Below, in pieces: positions 36,574 through 46,654 of a stretch of DNA of 64,000 nt. The translations under genes and the position numbers were made by a program. The first letter of the stretch is position 1. Each line of letters opens with the position of its first letter. The notes under the pieces are model-generated. The model had not been told where the DNA came from. It ran no database searches and was given only the letters and a program-made list of their open reading frames with translations. The DNA comes from Nostoc sp. S13 (lineage in GTDB: Bacteria; Cyanobacteriota; Cyanobacteriia; Cyanobacteriales; Nostocaceae): NCBI RefSeq assembly GCF_029379315.1, contig NZ_JAQYWQ010000015.1:1-64000 (forward strand), read 5' to 3'.

Positions 36574-36824
36574 GGGTATGAGTTGATAGGAAAACCAGAA
36601 TTAAAACGGTTATTCCTGCTAAAAATAACCCAATATATTGTTGTCCTAGTACTCGACCAACCCAAAAATTACGGGTGAAGGTAGGTAGATAAAGCAGGGG
36701 AAGCAGGGGGAGAAAAGAACTTGATTTTCCTACCATAAAATAAACCCCGCAAAATTTCTTTGGTGAACTACGAGGAAACTAGATTGTTTCTTGTAAAGCA
36801 TAATCAATACTATTCGTGGAAAAC

Positions 36825-36909
36825 TCACGTTTGAACAGCAAAATTCTGGCGGTTGGTAGACAGTTGTGAAGGAACACAGATATTAGTCCCAGGATCTCCT
36901 GTTTGATAA
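36825..36909 (-). pseudogene. 3' remnant of the MITE-split UspA gene
   Basis: On the minus strand, directly past the M3 element, the frame reads QTGDPGTNICVPSQLSTNRQNFAVQT then stop. QTGDPGTNIC is the middle of a UspA domain. Its continuation should read like AQxWxADLIVLGRRG and does not, so decay went beyond the insertion. Confidence 0.82.
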
Positions 36910-37032
36910 GGGATTTCCAAGAAATAAATTATCCCATCTTGTGGGGTGGGCATCTTGCCCGCCCATGATTACGGGCGGGCAAGATGCCCACCCCACAATA
37001 AATAGTTGTATATTTTTTTATTTGGAAGTCCC
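36910..37032 (+). mobile_element. MITE family M3 (123 bp) that split a UspA gene
   Basis: Ends GGGATTTCCAAGAAATAAA and (reverse strand) GGGACTTCCAAATAAA; between them two GTGGGCATCTTGCCCGCCC arms form a near-perfect hairpin. Flanks read TAA on both sides, so a TAA/TTA target duplication fits. Removing the element and one TTA restores the UspA frame as ESSYQTGDPGTN. A diverged, expanded copy lies at 42604-42810. Confidence 0.9.
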
Positions 37033-37283
37033 TAACTGGATTCTGCCATAATGCCTTGTGTTTTCGCTTTCTGATAGTACAACCGGAGTAAACTTTGTGC
37101 CTGTCGTGTTTCTATTCCCAGGTCTACTAAGTTCACAGTCAGTTGACTAGAAGCTGCTAGCTCAATGCTGTGACTAATCATTAACTGAGCAGCATCTCTT
37201 TGGGCTAACTTTAGCGCTTTTGCAAACACTGTTGCAGTAGCAGGTGAATCATCGACTGCCACCAAAATATTCTTAAAGCTCAT
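37032..37283 (-). pseudogene. UspA-family stress protein, truncated by MITE M3
   Basis: The 5' part of a universal stress protein: MSFKNILVAVDDSPATATVFAKALKLAQRDAAQLMISHSIE, then about 40 more residues ending MAESS. The track ORF adds four codons from a weaker start. A TAG stop is created by the junction of target TA and the first G of the M3 element. The ATP-binding GxxGx9GS motif at the end of the domain is missing, so the surviving peptide is not expected to bind nucleotide. The remainder of the gene is visible beyond the element (36825-36909). Confidence 0.92.
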
Positions 37284-37451
37284 ATCCAGCTCCAATAATC
37301 AATTACTTCATTCACTTGTGTTGTCTTTTAGCTTGAGAGACAAATGTGATTTAAAAGTGAAATTAAGTACGATAAACGATTTATTCACTTTTCGTTCACA
37401 TTCATCAGCAATCCTGGAAAAGAAGCAGAGAAACGAAACTAACCAACTGAG

Positions 37452-37546
37452 GTTTAAAACGAATAGCCGAACTAATACGGTTCATGCTCACACTAGAAAA
37501 CTATAGTTTTTTCCTATTTGGAGATTAATAAAGCTTCGTTTTAAAC
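37452..37546. promoter_or_regulatory. 12-bp perfect inverted repeat upstream of the stress gene
   Basis: GTTTAAAACGAA at 37452-37463 and its exact reverse complement TTCGTTTTAAAC at 37535-37546, 71 bp apart, lie in the leader of the general stress gene. They could be paired operators or arms of a looped site; no regulator is known. Confidence 0.45.
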
Positions 37547-37573
37547 TTACTGATTTTTATAGGAGATGTTGTG

Positions 37574-38116
37574 ATGAATTTCAGTCAAGTTAAAAATTCA
37601 ATCGGTATCATTTCTACCCGTCAGGCTGCAACACAGGTGCTTGATGAACTCAGAGCGATTGACTTTCCTATGCATAAAATTTCTGTGTTCACTTTAGACT
37701 CTGAAGATCAAAAGTTGCACGAGGATGCTAATGGGGGTAAACATACCATAACTCCGATCGCAGGTGCCAAAGCAGGCGCAATTACAGGAGGAACAGCCGG
37801 AGGCTTCCTGGCACTCACAGCCGGACTTGGTGTATTAGTTATTCCCGGTTTTGGGCCGGCATTAGCGGTTGAATCTGTGCTGGGTACACTGCTGGCGGGT
37901 GGAGCAAGTGCGATTTTTGGCAGTGTGTATGGCGCGTTTCAAGGTTGGTTTGCTCCCGAAAGGCAAGCTAGACTCTGTGAGCCAACCACCTGCCAAGAAG
38001 AATTTTTGGTGAAGGTAGAGGGAACAACAGATGAAATCTGGCAAGCAGAATCGATTCTCAGTTATTGGGGTGTGCGGGAATGGCATATTTATGAACTTAG
38101 CAAAAGATTCTCGTAA
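37574..38116 (+). CDS. General stress protein, YflT/glycine-zipper-like
   Basis: About 180 residues from ATG at 37574 (a GTG lies one codon earlier; AGGAG is eight bases from the ATG). The N-terminal part resembles the heat-inducible YflT/GSP17M domain (SIGIISTRQAATQVLDELRAIDFPMHKISVFTLDSED). A glycine/alanine-rich hydrophobic stretch follows (GAKAGAITGGTAGGFLALTAGLGVLVIPGFGPALAVESVLGTLLAGGASAIFGSVYGAFQGWF), suggesting a membrane-inserted glycine zipper, and a C-terminal EFLVKVEGTTDEIWQAESILSYWGVREW returns to an alpha/beta form. Role in general stress is inferred from family and from its USP and P-type ATPase neighbours. Confidence 0.8.
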   Translation: MNFSQVKNSIGIISTRQAATQVLDELRAIDFPMHKISVFTLDSEDQKLHEDANGGKHTITPIAGAKAGAITGGTAGGFLALTAGLGVLVIPGFGPALAVESVLGTLLAGGASAIFGSVYGAFQGWFAPERQARLCEPTTCQEEFLVKVEGTTDEIWQAESILSYWGVREWHIYELSKRFS

Positions 38117-38244
38117 TAACACCAATTTGAAAAAAGAAAAGTACAGATTCAAACAGAGAAATCCCTATTAAATCTGATGAGTCTTAATTACGAACTTGTA
38201 CTGAGCGTAGCCGAAGTATTAGGAATTAGTTTTTGGAGACTGAG

Positions 38245-40995
<2,751 letters not shown>

Positions 40996-41082
40996 GGATA
41001 AAAGTATTTGGTCAATCTTCTTGTCCCAGATCCAAACACGCCAGAAAATAACAAAATGTGACTCTCAAATTAGAAACAGCAG

Positions 41083-41424
41083 ATGGCAGTTTATCAAGTT
41101 CGATTCATCAATCCTAGTCTTGGGTTAGATTGCACCATTCCAGTGCCAGATGATCAATATATTCTGGATATGGCGGAAGATGCTCGTATCCGCCTCCCAT
41201 CTGGGTGTAAACAAGGCGAATGTTCTGCCTGTATTGCCAAACTCATTAGCGGTGAAGTTGATCAAAATGAGCAAAAATTTCTACGTCCAAGTGAAATACA
41301 GGCTGGTTATGTTGTTACTTGTGTAACTTACCCCTTGTCTAATTGCACTTTAGAAACCCATCAAGAACAAGTCTTGTATAAATCAGCCCTTTACTATAAG
41401 CCTGATTCTGGAAAATCTGAGTGA
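41083..41424 (+). CDS. Plant-type 2Fe-2S ferredoxin
   Basis: A 113-residue soluble electron carrier. The cluster ligands follow the plant-type spacing: C-KQGE-C-SA-C (LPSGCKQGECSACIAKL) and a fourth Cys in GYVVTCVTYP. The N-terminus VYQVRFINPSLGLDCTIPVPDDQYILDMAEDARI matches the family. The 15-residue C-terminal extension is polar. It lies 90 bp downstream of the P-type ATPase on the same strand, before a strong terminator, so a shared transcript is possible. The electron partner is unknown. Confidence 0.95.
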   Translation: MAVYQVRFINPSLGLDCTIPVPDDQYILDMAEDARIRLPSGCKQGECSACIAKLISGEVDQNEQKFLRPSEIQAGYVVTCVTYPLSNCTLETHQEQVLYKSALYYKPDSGKSE

Positions 41425-41462
41425 TTGTTGGACTATGACATTAAATTAATCTTAAATTTATC

Positions 41463-41490
41463 GGCTGCGTTAAACAAATTTAACGCAGCC
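41463..41490 (+). terminator. Rho-independent-like terminator after the ferredoxin
   Basis: GGCTGCGTTAAA pairs perfectly with TTTAACGCAGCC over a 4-base loop, followed by TTAAAAAC. It is the cleanest terminator-like hairpin in the window. Confidence 0.85.
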
Positions 41491-41540
41491 TTAAAAACAC
41501 TGCATCACGGCACTTGGGAGTTTTGCAATTAGTCAAATAG

Positions 41541-41576
41541 AGTAGGGACGCATAGCTAGCTGTGCGTCCCTACTTT
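41541..41576. repeat. AGTAGGGACGCA palindrome
   Basis: AGTAGGGACGCA pairs with TGCGTCCCTACT around an AGCTAGC loop. It could serve as a second terminator, but the GTAGGGACGC motif is also a common dispersed repeat in Nostoc. Confidence 0.7.
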
Positions 41577-41732
41577 CTATTGCATGTATATTATAACCGC
41601 TATAGTTTTCTCAATGATAGACCTAATGGTAGAAGTAAATTCTATCTTGCAAGAGAGGTTAAAACGTAGCAGATAGTTAAAGATTAGATAAGAAGTTTCA
41701 AACGAAAAATCTTTAGTTATTAGGTAAAAACA

Positions 41733-42131
41733 ATGTTGACTCCATTATTAACCGCGCTAGCTACAGCTTTGAGCCTGTTGATTGTTGATTTAGTTGTTCC
41801 AGGCGTTAATATTGCTAATTTTCCAGCCGCCTTGATTGCCGGGTTAGTAGTTGGTTTAATAAACGGTTCATTTAAACCAGTTCTCTCTACTCTTTCTTTA
41901 CCACTTAACTTTGTCACGTTTGGAGGATTTTCGCTGATCGTCAACGGTTTTTGTTTCTGGTTAGCATCAGTCCTAATTCCTGGGTTCTCAGTTCACGGAA
42001 TTATTGGTTTTCTTCTCGGGCCAGTAATTTTATCTTTTGCTAACACCTTCATTAACAACTACTTTGTTGAAAGAAACCTTTTAACCGGCAGTGGTAATGT
42101 AAAAAGCCAAGGTGAATTACCTTCAAGATAA
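41733..42131 (+). CDS. Phage holin family 4 (PF04020-like) small membrane protein
   Basis: A 132-residue paralogue of the gene at 6209-6571. Four hydrophobic helices (about 2-22, 27-46, 58-80, 88-108). Family pattern: FPAALIAGLVVGLINGSFKPVLSTLSLPLNFVTFGGFSLIVNGFCFWLASVLIPGF. A short polar tail follows (NLLTGSGNVKSQGELPSR). Function is unknown; position in a stress gene cluster beside a PMP3 gene suggests a membrane-stress role, but that is inference. Confidence 0.85.
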   Translation: MLTPLLTALATALSLLIVDLVVPGVNIANFPAALIAGLVVGLINGSFKPVLSTLSLPLNFVTFGGFSLIVNGFCFWLASVLIPGFSVHGIIGFLLGPVILSFANTFINNYFVERNLLTGSGNVKSQGELPSR

Positions 42132-42253
42132 GTATTAGAAGGAGTAGAAATACCAATCTTGCTTATCACGTCTCTACTCCAAATAAAATATCCGAAGGTG
42201 GATTTCCTCATTCGGCATCTTCAAATTAAACAAAATCAAAAAGTTGTAACATC

Positions 42254-42445
42254 ATGAAATTAGTTCGTTTTCTTCTCGGTTTGTTAGTGCCTCCTTTAGG
42301 CGTTTTCCTGACAGTTGGAGTTGGCCCAACTTTGTTTATTAACATTTTGCTTACAGTTCTAGGTTGGCTACCCGGTAGTATTCATGCAATTTGGGTTATT
42401 GCCAAGCATGAAGAACAACTTAATGAAGGGGGACGTATTTACTAA
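42254..42445 (+). CDS. PMP3/YqaE-family small membrane protein
   Basis: A 63-residue protein with two membrane helices. The PMP3/UPF0057 signature is clear: LLVPPLGVFLTVGVGPTLFINILLTVLGWLPGSIHAIWVI. Homologues are salt- or cold-induced and affect membrane potential in yeast and plants. The ATG is the first in frame, and the spacing from the holin-fold gene (about 120 bp, AT-rich) allows its own promoter. It fits the stress theme of the neighbourhood. Confidence 0.94.
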   Translation: MKLVRFLLGLLVPPLGVFLTVGVGPTLFINILLTVLGWLPGSIHAIWVIAKHEEQLNEGGRIY

Positions 42446-42468
42446 TACGCAAGATTAATTTTAAGCAT

Positions 42469-42527
42469 TTCCAATCAAATAGGGTTCGTTAGCTGGAACA
42501 CCGTAACGCACCCTATTTGATTGGAAT
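42469..42527. repeat. Inverted repeat TTCCAATCAAATAGGG
   Basis: TTCCAATCAAATAGGG and its exact complement CCCTATTTGATTGGAA close a 26-base loop just past the PMP3 gene. It may end transcription; it also resembles short dispersed elements. Confidence 0.75.
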
Positions 42528-42603
42528 CTGCCGTTGTATTAGGTGCATACTTTGTATTTGTAAAGAAAAACATTTATGGAAAACGTCTAACGCACCATCT
42601 TAA

Positions 42604-42810
42604 GGATTTACAACAAATAAATTATCCAATTTTGTCGGGTGGGCATGGTAGTATCTCACTTTCGGATAAAAGCCTTGTAAAACCTCACCCCAACCCTCTG
42701 CGTGGGTTCGGAGAGGGAGCAAGAGTGTTGTTTCTCATCTAGTATATTTGCTTTCACTGAGATGCCCACCCCACAATTAGTAGTTAAGTATTTTTTTATT
42801 TATCAGTCTC
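42604..42810. mobile_element. MITE family M3, diverged and expanded copy
   Basis: Left end GGATTTACAACAAATAAATTATCCA and right end (CCCACCCCACAATTAGTAGTTAAG...TATTTATCAGTC) match the M3 ends, with GTGGGCAT/ATGCCCAC arms retained. About 80 bp of extra sequence fills the centre. The 73-residue track ORF crossing it is not a gene. Confidence 0.75.
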
Positions 42811-42889
42811 TTATACAGCGATGCGTTACGGCTTTAGCCGTAACGCACCCTAATTAAAATTTACTGAGCTAAATCAACACCAAAACAGT

Positions 42890-43690
42890 CTATTTATGAA
42901 TAGTTTCCCGCTCTTTATCAGCAGGTTCCTTATCTTTGAACAAGTCAGCCGCCGTTAAGAGTAACTCCCTTAAAGTTTGTTTGATTTGGTGCTCTTTTCT
43001 CGCTAAAGATGTACCAGCTTCACCCAGTTTATCTTCTAGCTGCGATCGCTTGTCTCCTACCTGTGCAGCTACAGATTCTGCTTGAGGACGAGCTTTATCA
43101 TACCAGTGTTTAGCCTCGTCTAGATAATCTTTAACCTCCAGAGAACGTCCGCCATGACGTGCAGCTAAGTTAGCTCGGACAATGGCTAGCTGCGCTTGCA
43201 GTTGAGCGTAACGCTTCTTTAACAATCCTATTTCTTCACTACCTTTAATAGCATTGACAGCAGAATCAATTGCAGTTTTGGTACTAGCAGGTTTTTCCTT
43301 ACCCGTCTCTTCAATCTCAGCCAAGATTACATCAACCTCTTGTTGGAGTTGTTCTTCTGCACCATCCAGTTGAGCCTGTAGCCGCTTGATATCTGTCTGA
43401 GTTTTAGCAATGTTTTCGTGTCTTTGACTATTAATTCCTTCCAACGCTCCTTCAATGGAAGCTGTCACTTCATCTTTGAGTTCGCTACCTTTTTCTTGGA
43501 AGTTTTCAACTACAGCAGAAACTGCATCTCTAACTAGGCTACGAAGTTCACTAGAACCTTGTTTCAACTCAGAAGCTACTTGAGAAACTGCGGATTTCAC
43601 AATTTCTCGAACCCGCTCAGTTCTTAATTGTCCGGTTTCTTTTGCTTGTTGCAAATCGGCTTGAATTTGTTGTTTGATATTGTTAGGCAT
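42890..43690 (-). CDS. Coiled-coil / LEA-like hypothetical protein
   Basis: About 266 residues from ATG at 43690. No family recognised beyond strong helical, amphipathic character: VREIVKSAVSQVASELKQGSSELRSLVRDAVSAVVENFQEKGSELKDEVTASIEGALEGI near the N-terminus has an apolipoprotein/LEA-like 11-residue rhythm, then long charged coiled-coils (NIAKTQTDIKRLQAQLDGAEEQLQQEVDVILAEIEE; LLKKRYAQLQAQLAIVRANLAARHGG). No cysteine, no signal peptide. It is probably cytosolic, perhaps membrane-associating or desiccation-related; this is inference from composition and from its stress-gene neighbours. Confidence 0.7.
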   Translation of the reverse strand: MPNNIKQQIQADLQQAKETGQLRTERVREIVKSAVSQVASELKQGSSELRSLVRDAVSAVVENFQEKGSELKDEVTASIEGALEGINSQRHENIAKTQTDIKRLQAQLDGAEEQLQQEVDVILAEIEETGKEKPASTKTAIDSAVNAIKGSEEIGLLKKRYAQLQAQLAIVRANLAARHGGRSLEVKDYLDEAKHWYDKARPQAESVAAQVGDKRSQLEDKLGEAGTSLARKEHQIKQTLRELLLTAADLFKDKEPADKERETIHK

Positions 43691-43885
43691 TTTCAACTCT
43701 TGGGATTTAACTAATTTGGATGGATAAAAGTTTCTAGAAATGTTCGTACACCCATATTATGGCGTAGTCTGATTGGGCTAGGCACTTCCTTTAGATAGAA
43801 AATTACAGCCCCAAAGAGGTGATGTGTAATATGTTGCCTATTTATGAGATGATCAAGATTTAGTGGTAGTCATTGGGAGTGAAAT

Positions 43886-44110
43886 ATGTGGCGAGTAAAT
43901 ATTACTTGTTCAAGCGATGCCTGGAAGCGTTATGGTACTGAATTTAAAGTGATCGCAGAGAAATATCAAGGTGAATTGATTGGTTCCAAAAAAATGCCAG
44001 ATGGTACCCGCATCATGTCCTATAAAATCGAGGATGTTAGTGATGCAGAAGCCTTTCAAGAAGATTGTGCAAATTTTACTGGATTTACAACTGACTTTGA
44101 ATCTCTGTAG
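43886..44110 (+). CDS. Small hypothetical protein
   Basis: A 74-residue protein, not recognised. Sequence MWRVNITCSSDAWKRYGTEFKVIAEKYQGELIGSKKMPDGTRIMSYKIEDVSDAEAFQEDCANF suggests a compact alpha/beta ferredoxin-like fold (ACT- or DUF-sized). GGGAG lies eight bases upstream of the ATG (TTGGGAGTGAAATATG), supporting translation. No contextual clue beyond lying between a coiled-coil gene and an aldo/keto reductase. Confidence 0.72.
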   Translation: MWRVNITCSSDAWKRYGTEFKVIAEKYQGELIGSKKMPDGTRIMSYKIEDVSDAEAFQEDCANFTGFTTDFESL

Positions 44111-44243
44111 TATTGGTTCGGACACTTATGCCTGCAAGCATATGTCAAAATCGAGAGAGGTTGAGTGAAAAAACTACTCTTCTCACTTCTGTACAGACGC
44201 GATTAATCGCGTCTCTCCCCACTCCCAACTCCTAAACTTGAAA

Positions 44244-45263
44244 ATGAACTTACCCGCAGCTAGCCGTCTCCAACTTACTCCCGATTTAAACATCTGCCGC
44301 ATATTAAATGGTATGTGGCAAGTCTCCGGCGGACACGGACAGATAAATCCCAATGCCGCCATTGAGACTATGTTCAAATATTTAGATGCAGGCTTTACTA
44401 CTTGGGATTTAGCAGACCATTATGGCCCCGCAGAAGATTTTATTGGCGAGTTTCGCTGCGAACTAATTGATACTCGTGGAAAAGATGCTTTATCTCAGGT
44501 ACAAGCTTTTACAAAATGGGTGCCTCGTCCAGGTAAAATGACGAAAAAACTGGTTGAGGAAAATATTGATATTTCCCTGAGAAGAATGAATGTGCAATCG
44601 TTAGATTTGATGCAATTTCATTGGTGGGAATATCAGGATAAAAATTACCTCGATGCCCTCAAATATATGGCGGAACTTCAGACTGAGGGTAAAATTAAGC
44701 ATCTAGGTTTAACTAATTTTGACACGGAACACTTGAAGATTATTACCGAAGCAGGCATCAAAATTGTTTCTAACCAAGTGCAATTTTCCCTTGTTGACCG
44801 CCGTCCCGAAGTTAATATGGTGGAGTTTTGTCAACAGCATGACATAAAGCTTTTTACTTACGGTACAGTGTGCGGCGGTTTGTTATCAGAAAACTATTTG
44901 GGCAAACCGGAACCGCGAGGATTTGATCTGTCTACAGCAAGTTTGAAAAAATATAAAAATATGATCGATGGTTGGGGTGGTTGGCAATTATTTCAAGAGT
45001 TGCTGGCTATCCTGAAGGAAATTGCTAATAAGCATGGGGTAAGTATTTCTAATGTAGCAGTGCGTTACATTTTAGATCAGCCAACTGTGGGAGGTGTGAT
45101 AGTTGGTGCAAGGCTTGGTGTATCTGAACATATTGAAGATAACGCCAAAATCTTTAGTTTTAGTTTAGATGGTGACGATCGCGATCGCATCAATGCAGTA
45201 TCTCGCCAATCACGCGATTTATATCAGCTAATCGGCGATTGTGGCGACGAATATCGGCGATGA
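44244..45263 (+). CDS. Aldo/keto reductase family protein
   Basis: About 339 residues from ATG at 44244. A TIM-barrel NADPH-dependent oxidoreductase. Catalytic tetrad positions are visible: Asp and Tyr in WDLADHYGPAEDFIGEF, Lys in AFTKWVPRPG, His in DLMQFHWWEY. The cofactor-binding C-terminus includes VAVRYILDQPTVGGVIVGARLGVSEHIEDN. The N-terminus NLPAASRLQLTPDLNICRILNGMWQVSGGHGQI is typical of the cyanobacterial subgroup. Substrate unknown. A dispersed GACGCGATTAATCGCGTC palindrome lies just upstream. Confidence 0.94.
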   Translation: MNLPAASRLQLTPDLNICRILNGMWQVSGGHGQINPNAAIETMFKYLDAGFTTWDLADHYGPAEDFIGEFRCELIDTRGKDALSQVQAFTKWVPRPGKMTKKLVEENIDISLRRMNVQSLDLMQFHWWEYQDKNYLDALKYMAELQTEGKIKHLGLTNFDTEHLKIITEAGIKIVSNQVQFSLVDRRPEVNMVEFCQQHDIKLFTYGTVCGGLLSENYLGKPEPRGFDLSTASLKKYKNMIDGWGGWQLFQELLAILKEIANKHGVSISNVAVRYILDQPTVGGVIVGARLGVSEHIEDNAKIFSFSLDGDDRDRINAVSRQSRDLYQLIGDCGDEYRR

Positions 45264-45307
45264 TAGTTAAGGCTTGAGGAATTGGGTGATAATACGGTGA
45301 AGGTTAT

Positions 45308-45448
45308 TAGACTTATCCGGAAATGAGAACTTTATTTGGCTGAAACCTAGCTCTGGAGAGGGTTTTAGAGGTTCCTGTTTTATATAAGCTAAAAAGCCAG
45401 CTATGTAAGGGTTTCAGCTATTTTGAGGTTTATTTGTGGATAAGTCTA
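45308..45448 (+). mobile_element. MITE family M1, copy B (141 bp)
   Basis: Identical by eye to copy A at 5158-5298. Its right edge lies only 24 bp before the CHAT start codon, so the original upstream sequence of that gene has been displaced. Copy C, in the opposite orientation, lies past the TPR gene. Confidence 0.95.
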
Positions 45449-45472
45449 TTGTAGAAACTACCCCTGCAAGCC

Positions 45473-46654
45473 ATGCCCCTAAACTTTGCCTTCGCCCTCA
45501 GTCAACAGCAAACTTTTGAACTGCGCTTTCAGAATGTTTCACGTCGCTTGGATAAAGCAGAGTTGGCAGCGCTGATTGATTTGTGTGAGCAAAATTACTA
45601 TGCTCAACAGAAAGATCATCTACCCTATCTCACCCAGTTAGGACGGCAACTTTATCAATGGCTGGATGGTAAAGAAGGATGGCTGAGAAAGTCGCTGGAT
45701 GAGGCGGATGAGCAAACGATTCTTCTAGATTTGATTAAAACCAGTGAAGCAAAGGGATTGAACCCGGAAACAGAACGGGTAGCGTTGGGATTGGCACATC
45801 TACCTTGGGAATTGCTACATGATGGTGCAGGGTTTTTAATCGAACGTCAGAATCTTTCCGTCTTACCAGTACGTTCTGTGCAGCGTCAAACCCCACTGAT
45901 TGGCGTGCAAAATCGCCCATTGCGGTTGCTGTTCATGGCGACTTCTCCTGAAGATCCCAGAGTTCCACCATTAGGGTTTGAGCAGGAAGAAGCGAACATT
46001 TTGCAAGCAACTAAAGATCAGCCTTTGGCGTTGATTGTCGAGGAAAGCGGCTCGGTTGCGGAGTTAGCCAATTTGGTGAAATCCTACCCAGAAGACTATT
46101 TTGATGTCTTTCACCTCACGGGACACGGGATAATTTACACCAAAAAAGATTACGGCTCTTTGCTGCCAATAGGTGCAACGTTAGCAGACAATACCCCCTG
46201 CTTCATCACTGAAGATGAGGTGGGGAATTTGCAACTGACTACCGTCAATGATTTAGCTAAAGCCTTTCGCGGACGCTGGCCGCGTGTAACTTTTCTTTCT
46301 GGTTGTCATACGGGACAGGTTTCTAATAAGGGGACAGTACCCTCAATGGCGCAGGCATTGGTAAAGGCAGGGGCAGGTATAGTTTTAGGCTGGGCGCGTC
46401 CGGTGTATGACCGCACGGGTATTGTAGCGGCACAGGCACTTTATCAAGCTTTGGCGACGGGGGCAACAGTTGAAGAAGCAGTCAAAGCGGCGCAGCAGGA
46501 GATGATTGACGAAGAATGCACCGACTGGCATCTGTTGCGGATGTATCGGGATACGCGCCCCATTAACCAACTGGTGACAGCGCTGAGAACAAAAAATCGC
46601 AGATTGGCGATGTCAGAGGTAAAGCCACTACCCTCAACAACATGGCTCTGGTAA
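45473..46654 (+). CDS. CHAT-domain (caspase-like) peptidase, N-terminal part of a split CHAT-TPR protein
   Basis: A 393-residue protein. The CHAT domain spans about 105-365, with the His-Cys dyad in VFHLTGHGIIY (His218) and TFLSGCHTG (Cys278); CHAT proteases belong to the caspase/separase clan. The N-terminal 100 residues are a small helical/strand region without a name. Bona fide coding seems to end at NQLVTALRTKNR; the last 17 residues (RLAMSEVKPLPSTTWLW) are the out-of-frame reading of TPR sequence. The next ORF carries the TPR array in the -1 frame. No strong ribosome binding site is seen; MITE copy B ends 24 bp upstream. Substrate unknown. Confidence 0.9.
   Translation: MPLNFAFALSQQQTFELRFQNVSRRLDKAELAALIDLCEQNYYAQQKDHLPYLTQLGRQLYQWLDGKEGWLRKSLDEADEQTILLDLIKTSEAKGLNPETERVALGLAHLPWELLHDGAGFLIERQNLSVLPVRSVQRQTPLIGVQNRPLRLLFMATSPEDPRVPPLGFEQEEANILQATKDQPLALIVEESGSVAELANLVKSYPEDYFDVFHLTGHGIIYTKKDYGSLLPIGATLADNTPCFITEDEVGNLQLTTVNDLAKAFRGRWPRVTFLSGCHTGQVSNKGTVPSMAQALVKAGAGIVLGWARPVYDRTGIVAAQALYQALATGATVEEAVKAAQQEMIDEECTDWHLLRMYRDTRPINQLVTALRTKNRRLAMSEVKPLPSTTWLW
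46591..46597 (+). other. A_AAA_AAT heptamer at the CHAT/TPR frame junction
   Basis: In the CHAT frame the codons read ACA AAA AAT; sliding back one base gives AAA AAA then TCG CAG ATT GGC, which enters the TPR frame (S-Q-I-G-D). This is a valid X_XXY_YYZ slippery sequence. It could equally be a homopolymer where one A was gained or lost. Confidence 0.6.

Noticed and set aside
42521-42742. 73-residue ORF
   Set aside because: It lies across the diverged M3 element.
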